Shown here: one piece after another, positions 1 through 5,281 of the stretch
Layout: every line of letters starts with the position of its first letter
Position numbering within the stretch: the first letter of the stretch is position 1
NCBI GenBank assembly: GCA_021780625.1
Contig: JAJXYI010000214.1
Span: 1 to 5,515 of the forward strand
DNA length: 5,515 bases
Source: a bacterium
Lineage (GTDB): Bacteria > Verrucomicrobiota > Verrucomicrobiae > Opitutales > Opitutaceae
Direction of reading: 5' to 3'
Notes under the pieces: generated by a model
What the model saw: the letters and a program-made list of their open reading frames with translations, nothing else
The model's database searches: none
Told to the model about the DNA's origin: nothing
Made by a program: the position numbers and the translations under genes

Positions 1-213
1 AGCATGTTCCACCAGGGCGACCGTTCGGGCGGCCCGTGGAATCCCTACACGATCGCCAATCTCTTCCTCACCTACGTGCACCGCTCGTGGTCGGTGTCCG
101 TGAACATCGACAACATCGCGGACAAGCAGTACTCGGGCAGTGGTTGGGGTCCCTTCTACATGGATCCCGGCCCGCGCCGGAGCACGCAATTCACCTTTGC
201 TTACAGGTTCTAA
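1..213 (+). CDS. TonB-dependent outer-membrane receptor, C-terminal end (5' truncated by window)
   Basis: Only the last 70 residues are present; the reading frame is open from base 1 and stops at TAA 211-213. What is seen: a run typical of the last strands of a TonB-dependent receptor barrel. It has an outer strand followed by a strand with SVSVNIDNIADKQY (the family's 'slnvdNlfDkkY' motif), then a glycine/aromatic loop, a PGPRRS turn (equivalent to the usual 'pG.PRt'), and a last beta strand ending in YRF. The terminal aromatic residue is the usual signal for BAM-mediated insertion of outer-membrane barrels. Such receptors import siderophores, vitamins or oligosaccharides using TonB-ExbBD energy; the substrate cannot be told from this fragment. 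The internal ATG at base 4 is not a gene start. A terminator-like hairpin follows 18 bases after the stop, so this gene probably ends its own transcription unit. Confident on family, not on substrate. Confidence 0.9.
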   Translation, partial: SMFHQGDRSGGPWNPYTIANLFLTYVHRSWSVSVNIDNIADKQYSGSGWGPFYMDPGPRRSTQFTFAYRF

Positions 214-231
214 GGGGCAACTGTGTTGATC

Positions 232-265
232 CATGGCGCCGCGCGGGTTTCCCGGCGGCGCCATG
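232..265 (+). terminator. Hairpin after the TonB receptor gene, likely transcription terminator
   Basis: A perfect 11-bp inverted repeat (CATGGCGCCGC at 232-242, its reverse complement at 255-265) begins 18 bases after the receptor stop. Inside it GGG (245-247) and CCC (251-253) can pair around a TTT loop, leaving a small internal bulge. The stem is very GC rich. The tail (TGTGATGTTT, 266-275) is only moderately T-rich, so intrinsic termination is likely but not textbook; an RNA 3'-end stabilising hairpin is the alternative. Confidence 0.6.
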
Positions 266-373
266 TGATGTTTGACTGATGCAGTTGGGATGGAGCCGGA
301 GCCGAACCAAACCGCCTGAGGTAATGGCCACAAGAAACGCAAAAAGGCGCCCGGGTTGCCGACCCTGATCGGG

Positions 374-391
374 GTGCGCTTATAAGCGCAC
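374..391. promoter_or_regulatory. Perfect 18-bp palindrome, possible operator
   Basis: GTGCGCTTATAAGCGCAC is identical to its own reverse complement over 18 bases with no spacer. Its centre, TTATAA, resembles a -10 element and a weak -35-like TTGCCG lies at 356-361, about 18 bases upstream. A dimeric repressor covering the -10 box is one reading; a cruciform or dispersed palindromic repeat is another. The distance to the next start codon (747) is about 355 bases, which weakens the promoter reading. The palindrome is certain; the role is not. Confidence 0.4.
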
Positions 392-464
392 GCAACGTTT
401 AGCCGGTGCCGCCCGAAAATCCGTGTTTTTCGAAGCGACTCAATTCAGCCTAAAAGCCGCAATT

Positions 465-522
465 GAACCACTGAGACATCCGCCTTTGCCAAGGCTACGG
501 CGGACAGGCAGAGGACACAGAG
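465..522. repeat. Composite dispersed-repeat remnant (hairpin unit inside a 'GAGACACAGAGGACACAGAG'-like repeat)
   Basis: The left part (465-478, GAACCACTGAGACA) and right part (509-522, CAGAGGACACAGAG) read together as one simple purine-rich repeat of the 'accactgagaca-cagaggacacagag' kind. I recall such tracts as scattered in intergenic DNA of Verrucomicrobiota and some other phyla. Between them sit 30 bases (479-508) starting with a hairpin unit (see 479-504). The arrangement looks like one repeat inserted into another. No clear target-site duplication remains: only GACA occurs at both edges, partly inside the hairpin. The structure is seen; the dispersed nature is from memory and unverified. 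Confidence 0.5.
479..504. repeat. REP-like palindromic hairpin unit
   Basis: TCCGCC (479-484) pairs perfectly with GGCGGA (499-504). Inside, GCC (488-490) can pair with GGC (493-495), giving an imperfect 26-base hairpin. The core 'GCCAAGGCTACGGCGGA' is a sequence I recall from repeated intergenic elements in Opitutaceae-like genomes, so this may be a mobile palindromic repeat (REP/MITE-like) and not a terminator. There is no T-tract on either side. Confidence 0.45.
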
Positions 523-746
523 CCTGAAATCGAAGCAAGGTGCGGAATTGGCGCTCACCTCGGAGGTGAAGAGAATTGGATACACAATTTCCTCCGAAAT
601 GCCTTTCTCCGGGGTTCAAATCAGACTGCGTTATTCTTTCAGGGATGGACGGAGAAATCGCCCGGCGGTGATTGGATCCATGCCCAGTATCGAGTAAAGG
701 CTGCCTGTACTTCGTTGGCTTCCGTTCATCTTCCGAGACGTTTCCC

Positions 747-1478
747 ATGAGACTTCGCTGCTTCCTTCTTTTCGTTGCCCTTGCGGCGCACGCTTGGGCC
801 TCGCCCCCTGACTCCGCCGCCGCGGACCTGCATCGTATCCATGCGATGCTTACCGACGCGAAGACGCCCCGCACCTGGGTGTTCACCGGCGACAGCATCA
901 CCCAGGGCGCGAAATGGCTCGGGCATGCGCGGTCGTATTCCCAAATCATCGAGGAGCGAATCCGATGGGAGCTCGGCCGCACCCACGACATCGTGATCAA
1001 CTCCGGCGTCTCCGGCGAAGTCATGTCCGGGCTGCTGGTGGACTACGACTGGCGCGTGGGTCGCTTTCATCCGGATGTCGTCTCCGTGATGATGGGCATG
1101 AACGACTGCCGGTACGGGAATGCCGGCCTGTCGAGGTTCACGGCCCAGTTGAAGGAGCTCATACGCCGCATCCGCGCGCAGGGCGCGATCCCCGTGCTCA
1201 ACAGCACCACCCAGATCGACACGTCGGAGCCGGATGCCCGGGGCCTCGCGGCGCTTCCCGCCTACAACATGGCGATTCGCACGGTCGCCGCGGAGGAACA
1301 CGTGATTTACGTCGACCACTGGACGCTCTGGGTCGCAGAGCATCCGCGTCTGGACGCCCGGGGATCGTGGCTCGCCAACCCTATTCATCCAGGTCCGCTG
1401 GGACACCGCCAGATTGCCATCACCTGGCTCAAGGCGCTCGACCTCTACGATCCGCGCTCGCGCAGTTGCGAGCGCTAG
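747..1478 (+). CDS. Secreted SGNH/GDSL-family hydrolase (acyl- or carbohydrate-esterase type)
   Basis: A 243-residue protein. Residues 1-18 form a signal peptide (MRLRC, hydrophobic FLLFVALAA, AWA|S cleavage site), so it is probably periplasmic or exported. SGNH blocks are seen in order: block I FTGDSITQG (46-54, nucleophile Ser50), block II with Gly87/Gly90 (NSGVSGEVMSG, 85-95), block III MMGMNDC (115-121, oxyanion-hole Asn119), and block V NPIHPGPLGH (211-220, catalytic His214). The usual Asp three residues before the His is replaced by Asn211. Members of this fold deacylate sugars, polysaccharides or lipids; the exact substrate is unknown. Start choice: an in-frame ATG exists at 672, but only the ATG at 747 places the signal peptide at the N terminus; no good Shine-Dalgarno is visible before either. 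It is a single gene flanked by a 530-bp gap and a convergent oxidoreductase. Family confident, substrate not. Confidence 0.9.
   Translation: MRLRCFLLFVALAAHAWASPPDSAAADLHRIHAMLTDAKTPRTWVFTGDSITQGAKWLGHARSYSQIIEERIRWELGRTHDIVINSGVSGEVMSGLLVDYDWRVGRFHPDVVSVMMGMNDCRYGNAGLSRFTAQLKELIRRIRAQGAIPVLNSTTQIDTSEPDARGLAALPAYNMAIRTVAAEEHVIYVDHWTLWVAEHPRLDARGSWLANPIHPGPLGHRQIAITWLKALDLYDPRSRSCER
1454..1475 (+). terminator. Hairpin at the end of the SGNH hydrolase gene
   Basis: GCGCTCGC (1454-1461) and GCGAGCGC (1468-1475) form a perfect 8-bp stem with a six-base loop, spanning the last codons and ending right at the TAG stop. It lacks a T-tract, so it may be a 3'-end stabilising hairpin or a Rho-associated structure and not a classic intrinsic terminator. 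The encoded C terminus (RSRSCER) is not conserved sequence, so the stem could be selected at the RNA level. Confidence 0.35.
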
Positions 1479-1535
1479 CCTGCATCAGTGGTTGCGAACG
1501 CCGAGGGTGAGGCGTGGGTTTTGAGTAGGGTCTGT

Positions 1536-1550
1536 GCGCCCATCGGGCGC
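1536..1550. terminator. Short hairpin between convergent genes
   Basis: GCGCCC (1536-1541), loop ATC, GGGCGC (1545-1550) lies 7 bases beyond the stop of the minus-strand oxidoreductase and 57 bases beyond the plus-strand hydrolase stop. Its symmetric GC stem could serve either strand, most naturally the oxidoreductase. No T-tract follows on either strand, so termination is plausible from position only. Confidence 0.4.
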
Positions 1551-1557
1551 GGCGGGT

Positions 1558-2598
1558 TCAGACTCGCGGCGTGTCGGCGTCGTAGGAGACTCCGACCTCG
1601 GCCCGCCAGGCGTCGAGGAGCGCAAGCGTGCCGAGCGTGTCCGTGTGGGGGACGGCCGGCACTTCGGTGAGTCCTGCGCGAAGGGCGTCGCCAAAGGCGT
1701 CCGCCTCGAGGCAATACAGTCCCTTGGCCGCGGAGAGGATCTCCACCTCGGGCTGGCTGGCGTCGCGGTGGTGCACGATCAGCCGGGCGGCTCCTCCGAC
1801 GCGGCCGGGAAGGAACGGGTGGGGCACCTCTATCCATCCGTGCGTACCGTGGATCCGTGCGGTCGCGTCGGTCGTCACCAGGAATCCGCAGGCGAGTTCC
1901 GCGACGATGCCATTCGGGAAGAGCGCGGTGGCGGCGGAGTGTTCATCCACAGCGGTCACCGGATTCAACCGACCCGCACCGCGCAGGCGGGTCGGTTCCG
2001 CGCCGGCAGTGTGTGCGGCGGCCCCGGCCAGAAGCCTGGCGAGCGAGGCCGGGTAGATGCCGAGGTCCAGGATTGCCCCGCCGCCGAGCTGTCGGTTGTA
2101 GGCGCGATGAGTCGGGTCGAATGGAAAGGCGTCGCAGAACGAGGACTCGATCAGAACGAGCTCGCCGATGTCGCCGGAACGCACCCGCTGAACCAGCCGG
2201 GCGGTTTGAGGGTGACATCGATACATGAGCGCCTCCATGAGCAGGACGCCCTGGCTCCGCGCTGCCTCGACCATCGTCAGTGCATCGCGCCGGTTGAGTG
2301 CGAGGGGTTTCTCGCAGAGGACGTGTTTCCCGGCGGCCACTGCCTCCAGCGTGCAGACAAGGTGCTCGGAGTGGGGTGTCGCAACATAAACGGCGTCGAT
2401 ACCCGCATCGGAGAGGAGGCGCTCGTACGAGCGATGGGCGCGCACGCCCGGGAATTCCGCCGCGAACAGGCGCGCCTTGTCCTCGGAACGGCTGGCGACG
2501 CCGGCAAGGCGTCCGGTGCGAGACTGGGCTAGGTCGGTCGCGAAGCGCCGCGCAATGCCTCCGGTGCCGATGATGCCCCAGCGTAGTGGTTCGTTCAT
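1558..2598 (-). CDS. Gfo/Idh/MocA-family NAD(P)-dependent oxidoreductase
   Basis: A 346-residue protein, the normal length of the family. The N-terminal Rossmann fold starts with WGIIGTGGIA (7-16), the GxGxxA dinucleotide-binding loop, followed by VASRSEDKA around 34-42. CEKPLALN (95-102) carries the family's catalytic Lys97 in the EKP motif. The substrate domain has EALMYRCHPQ (122-131) and GGGAILDLGIYPASLAR (172-188), where Asp178 and Tyr182 sit in the region of the conserved catalytic Asp and Tyr/His. These motifs are closest to the dihydrodiol dehydrogenase / NADP xylose dehydrogenase branch. The likely job is reversible oxidation of a sugar, sugar acid or polyol hydroxyl in the cytoplasm; the exact substrate cannot be read. 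The frame stays open upstream to 2835, but only the ATG at 2598 begins directly with the Rossmann strand. No Shine-Dalgarno is seen. It is transcribed divergently from the amidase-permease-aldolase genes and convergently with the SGNH hydrolase. Confidence 0.92.
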   Translation of the reverse strand: MNEPLRWGIIGTGGIARRFATDLAQSRTGRLAGVASRSEDKARLFAAEFPGVRAHRSYERLLSDAGIDAVYVATPHSEHLVCTLEAVAAGKHVLCEKPLALNRRDALTMVEAARSQGVLLMEALMYRCHPQTARLVQRVRSGDIGELVLIESSFCDAFPFDPTHRAYNRQLGGGAILDLGIYPASLARLLAGAAAHTAGAEPTRLRGAGRLNPVTAVDEHSAATALFPNGIVAELACGFLVTTDATARIHGTHGWIEVPHPFLPGRVGGAARLIVHHRDASQPEVEILSAAKGLYCLEADAFGDALRAGLTEVPAVPHTDTLGTLALLDAWRAEVGVSYDADTPRV

Positions 2599-2938
2599 GA
2601 TGGATGAAGGTGCCGAAGGAAACACGCGCCTGGACCGGTGTCCGGGCCGGTTGGTTTGAACGGCCTCGGGCCGACGCGGGCCCCGTGTCTTTCCAGCAAT
2701 CCGGCTGGCGCGCCGAGGTGCAAGTGCGGGAGACAGGTAACCATTTGTTACCACGGATTCCGCCTTTTGCCGCGGGGTGGCGTCGGGCATGAATCCCCGC
2801 ACTTCCCACTCCGGTCGAAACGGACCGGCCCGCATCCCGAAACTGGAATCCCCAACGACGAAGTCACGCTGGAATCACGGAGCCCCCGCCCGGCGGCCGG
2901 CGGCGATTCCGGAGCCCTGCGCCAGCCACCCACACTCC
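2599..2938. other. Divergent intergenic region, likely two promoters
   Basis: These 340 bp separate the oxidoreductase start (minus) from the amidase start (plus), so promoters for both directions should be here. Open frames cross it on both strands, but the translations are low-complexity, Arg/Pro-rich and unrelated to the conserved N termini. The only notable signal is the inverted repeat at 2736-2752 in a short AT-richer island. I could not identify a convincing sigma-70 -35/-10 pair in either direction. Confidence 0.55.
2736..2752. promoter_or_regulatory. Operator-like inverted repeat between divergent genes
   Basis: GGTAACCATTTGTTACC has perfect 6-bp arms (GGTAAC / GTTACC) around a 5-base CATTT spacer. 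Read on the minus strand it is also two near-identical copies of TGGTWAC spaced 10 bp apart, one helical turn. Size, symmetry and location between divergent catabolic genes fit a site for a dimeric regulator such as a GntR- or LacI-family repressor; no regulator gene is present in this window. A role in controlling both flanking units is an inference. Confidence 0.45.
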
Positions 2939-3943
2939 ATGCATCAACTCGTTCCCCGCAACCGATCCTACCGGCGCCGGACGCACCGTTTCAGGCCCGA
3001 GAGTTACTCCCTCACTTTTTCGGGATCGCTGGAGCCGGTGTTGCGCATCCGGCCGGGAGACTCCGTCGAGGCGACTTCCATCGACTCCTCGGGATTCGAC
3101 GAGGCGGGCGTCGACACCGGCTTTCGGTACAATGCGTTGACAGGCCCCTTCCACGTCGAGGGTGCGATGCCGGGGGACGTGCTTGCCGTGCGGCTGGACC
3201 GGATACGGCTGAACCGCCCCGAGGGTCTCGCCTATTCGGGCATCTCGGAGCGGGCCTACACGCCCGCCGAGTATGCCAGGAGCCTCGAGCGGGCCCGGCT
3301 CTACCATTGGAAGCTGGATCTTGGGTCGCTCACCGCGACCACGACACTCTCGGAGCGCCTGAAGCGGGTGCGGCTCCCGCTCAGGCCGTTCCTTGGATGC
3401 ATCGGCGTCGCGCCCTCGAACGGAGAGTCCGTCTCGGCCCTCTATGCCGGTCCGTTCGGGGGCAACATCGACTACAATCGGCTCGTGGAGGGCACGACGC
3501 TCTATTTCCCGGTGAGCGTGGAGGGTGCTCACTTCTACTTTGGCGACGGGCATGCGACCCAGGGGGACGGGGAGTCAAGCGGCGGGGCGATCGAGACCAG
3601 CATGGCGGTCCGGTTCTCGGTTGAGATCATCCCGGGCCTCGCCCTGCCGGGCTTTCGTGCGGAGTCGCGCGAGTTCTACATGGCGGCCGGCGTGGGCCAA
3701 CCGCTGGACGAGGCCTACCAGCGGGCGACTGCAAACATGGTCGACTGGCTGACGACGGTGTTCGGCTTCGATCGCCACGAGGCCTACGTGTTGATCGGCG
3801 TCAACGGGCGTATCGACGTGGCCAACACAGTGAACGGCCGGGGCAACACGGTCGTCTGCAAGCTCGACCGCCGCTTCCTGGACGCACTCTCGCGGGGCCT
3901 GCCCGCATCGAAGACCCACGCAGGGTCGCGCCGTTCGCGTTAA
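2939..3943 (+). CDS. Acetamidase/formamidase family protein (FmdA/AmdA type)
   Basis: A 334-residue cytoplasmic protein without a signal peptide. Family landmarks appear in order: THRFRPESYSLTFS (15-28); LRIRPGDSVEATSIDSSGFD (35-54); NALTGPFHVEGAMPGDVLAV (65-84), the 'NP.TGP..VeGA.PGD.LaV' signature; RPFLGCIGVAP (149-159); GPFGGNID (171-178); and GDGHATQGDGE (202-212), whose Asp, His and Glu lie in the conserved active-site/metal region. Family enzymes hydrolyse acetamide, formamide or related amides to acid plus ammonia; many homologues are untested. The second half continues to a conserved-looking segment (280-308) and a short basic tail. Start: the ATG at 2939 sits just before the conserved N terminus; an in-frame ATG at 2777 would add 54 non-conserved residues. 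No Shine-Dalgarno is visible. It lies 63 bp upstream of the permease with no terminator between, so it is probably the first gene of an operon. Its true substrate here may be an amide of a sugar acid, which is speculation. Confidence 0.88.
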   Translation: MHQLVPRNRSYRRRTHRFRPESYSLTFSGSLEPVLRIRPGDSVEATSIDSSGFDEAGVDTGFRYNALTGPFHVEGAMPGDVLAVRLDRIRLNRPEGLAYSGISERAYTPAEYARSLERARLYHWKLDLGSLTATTTLSERLKRVRLPLRPFLGCIGVAPSNGESVSALYAGPFGGNIDYNRLVEGTTLYFPVSVEGAHFYFGDGHATQGDGESSGGAIETSMAVRFSVEIIPGLALPGFRAESREFYMAAGVGQPLDEAYQRATANMVDWLTTVFGFDRHEAYVLIGVNGRIDVANTVNGRGNTVVCKLDRRFLDALSRGLPASKTHAGSRRSR

Positions 3944-4006
3944 CCGATTTTCCGGCGGCCGCTGAGCCTGCCGGTGCCAAGCCCATCCTCCACAAAAGAC
4001 ACCCTC

Positions 4007-5263
4007 ATGTTCAAAAGCGCAGACTTGCCCCGCCACGCGTGGCTGACGGTCATACTCCTCTGGTTCGCCGGCGCCCTGTACTTCCTCGATCGCGTGGTCG
4101 TCACGACCATGCACAACTCGCTCATCTCGGCGATCCCGATGACCGACGCGCAGTACGGCCTGCAGATTTCGATTTTCTTCTGGGTCTACTGCGTGCTGAG
4201 CCCGGTGGCGGGTTACGTGTCGGACCGGTTCAGGCGGAGCCGCGTGATCGCGGGGAGCCTGCTGGCCTGGTCGGTGATCACGCTGCTCACCGGCTATGCG
4301 CGCAGCTTCGAAGGCCTGATGACGATGCGTGTGCTGCTGGCGTTCGGGGAGGCGTGCTACTACTCAGCCGCGGTCGCGCTGATCTGCGACTATCACCGCG
4401 GCTCGACGCGATCGCTCGCGAACGGGCTTCACGTCACGGGCCTGATGATCGGCGGGGCGGGAGCCGGCATCGGTGGTTGGCTGGCGGATACGAAGGGCTG
4501 GAGCTTCACCTTCTACGCGCTGGGCGCCATCGGGATCGTCTACTCCCTCATGATCTTCCTCTTCCTCAAGGACGCGCCGAAGGAGCACGAGGAGGCCCGG
4601 GAAGCCGGCGGGGCGAAGCCGGACCAGCCGGAGACCAGTTTTGCCGATGCCTTCAGGAGCCTGTTCAGCTCGGGGGCGTTCTGGCTCGCGTTCTGTTTCT
4701 GGGGACTGCTCGGCATCATCATGGGCCTGGTGGTCGGCTGGATGCCCACCTACATCATGGAGCGGTTCCACCTGACGCAGGGCACGGCGGGGTTTGTCTC
4801 CACCGGGTACAGCTCCGTGGCCTCGTTTATCGGCGTTCTGGGCGGCGGCGCGCTCTCGGACGCCTGGAGCCGGCGTAACCGCTATGCGCGAATCCTCGTG
4901 CCTGCGATCGGCCTGTGCATCGCGGCCCCCGGTGTCTTCCTGGTGGCGAGTTCCAAGGTGCTGTTCCTCTCCATCGCGGGCCTGTGCCTGTACGCACTGA
5001 CCCGGTCGTTCACCGACAGCAACCTCATGCCCATCCTGTGCATGATCGTGGATCCCCGGTATCGGGCGACCGCGTACGGGTATCTGGACATGCTCTCGTT
5101 CCTGATGAGCGGCCTCGCGATCTTCCTGGGCGGGGTCCTGCGCGACGCGCACATCGGCCTGAGCACGATGCTGTCGTTTTCGGCGCTAAGCGTCATCGGA
5201 TGCGCGGCGCTTCTGTTTGCGCTGGCGGTCAAGGCGCGGCGCATGGAGGCGAAGGGCGCATGA
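4007..5263 (+). CDS. MFS transporter, sugar-acid (anion:cation symporter) type
   Basis: A 418-residue inner-membrane permease with about 12 hydrophobic segments: near 11-32, 52-72, 79-97, 104-126, 141-160, 166-187, then a charged cytoplasmic loop (188-222, rich in E/K/A), then 223-248, 264-284, 295-313, 318-336, 358-378 and 386-406. YFLDR (25-29) in TM1 and motif A GYVSDRFRRSR (69-79), with a degenerate second copy GGALSDAWSRR (280-290), are typical of the anion:cation symporter branch, which includes hexuronate, glucarate and galactonate carriers. It likely imports an organic or sugar acid with protons; substrate not resolved. An in-frame GTG at 3974 would add 11 polar residues; the ATG at 4007 is preferred because it starts close to TM1. 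No strong Shine-Dalgarno (AAAAGA only). The aldolase start follows 18 bp after the stop, consistent with one operon. Confidence 0.92.
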   Translation: MFKSADLPRHAWLTVILLWFAGALYFLDRVVVTTMHNSLISAIPMTDAQYGLQISIFFWVYCVLSPVAGYVSDRFRRSRVIAGSLLAWSVITLLTGYARSFEGLMTMRVLLAFGEACYYSAAVALICDYHRGSTRSLANGLHVTGLMIGGAGAGIGGWLADTKGWSFTFYALGAIGIVYSLMIFLFLKDAPKEHEEAREAGGAKPDQPETSFADAFRSLFSSGAFWLAFCFWGLLGIIMGLVVGWMPTYIMERFHLTQGTAGFVSTGYSSVASFIGVLGGGALSDAWSRRNRYARILVPAIGLCIAAPGVFLVASSKVLFLSIAGLCLYALTRSFTDSNLMPILCMIVDPRYRATAYGYLDMLSFLMSGLAIFLGGVLRDAHIGLSTMLSFSALSVIGCAALLFALAVKARRMEAKGA

Positions 5264-5281
5264 GCCGCGGGGGCTCCTTCG

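Larger units (their letters stand above)
266..746. other. AT-richer intergenic stretch without a gene
   Basis: This 481-bp stretch separates the receptor terminator from the SGNH hydrolase. I see no credible coding region in it: the open frames that cross it lack family motifs and overlap the true gene downstream. It is visibly poorer in GC than the flanking genes. It holds a perfect 18-bp palindrome (374-391), an A/T-rich hairpin (CGAAAA 414-419 with TTTTCG 427-432), the composite repeat at 465-522, a 15-base perfect hairpin with a single central base (555-569), and longer-range pairings 561-566/591-596 and 604-611/650-657. The hydrolase promoter must lie here if that gene has its own, but no convincing -35/-10 pair close to the gene could be named. 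Confidence 0.6.

Noticed and set aside
356..386. sigma-70-like promoter TTGCCG / TATAAG
   Set aside because: The -35 match is weak and the -10 is part of a palindrome, so the match may be fortuitous; it is mentioned only as a possibility under the palindrome.
613..622. GGTTCAAATC resembling a tRNA T-loop
   Set aside because: The flanking bases do not form a T-stem, and no acceptor stem, anticodon arm or D-arm can be found around it.
672..746. Upstream ATG start for the SGNH hydrolase
   Set aside because: It would put 25 residues in front of a clear signal peptide; the ATG at 747 gives a normal exported protein.
440..1024. 194-codon minus-strand frame across the repeat region and the SGNH gene start
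   Set aside because: It overlaps the SGNH signal peptide and block I in antisense and runs through non-coding repeats; no motif is seen.
1534..2532. 332-codon open frame on the plus strand opposite the oxidoreductase
   Set aside because: It is antisense to a gene with full Gfo/Idh/MocA motifs; the translation shows no family motif and open antisense frames are common at this GC content.
2599..2835. 79-residue N-terminal extension of the oxidoreductase
   Set aside because: The family starts directly at the Rossmann strand; the extension is basic low-complexity sequence and would run over the operator-like repeat in the divergent promoter region.
2638..3624. 328-codon plus-strand frame overlapping the amidase gene
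   Set aside because: It is a frame-shifted shadow of the FmdA/AmdA gene with Arg/Gly/Pro-rich composition and no recognisable domain.
4364..5152. 262-codon minus-strand frame inside the MFS gene
   Set aside because: It is antisense to a clear 12-TM permease; the translation is rich in His, Arg, Asp and Glu without motifs, as expected of a shadow.
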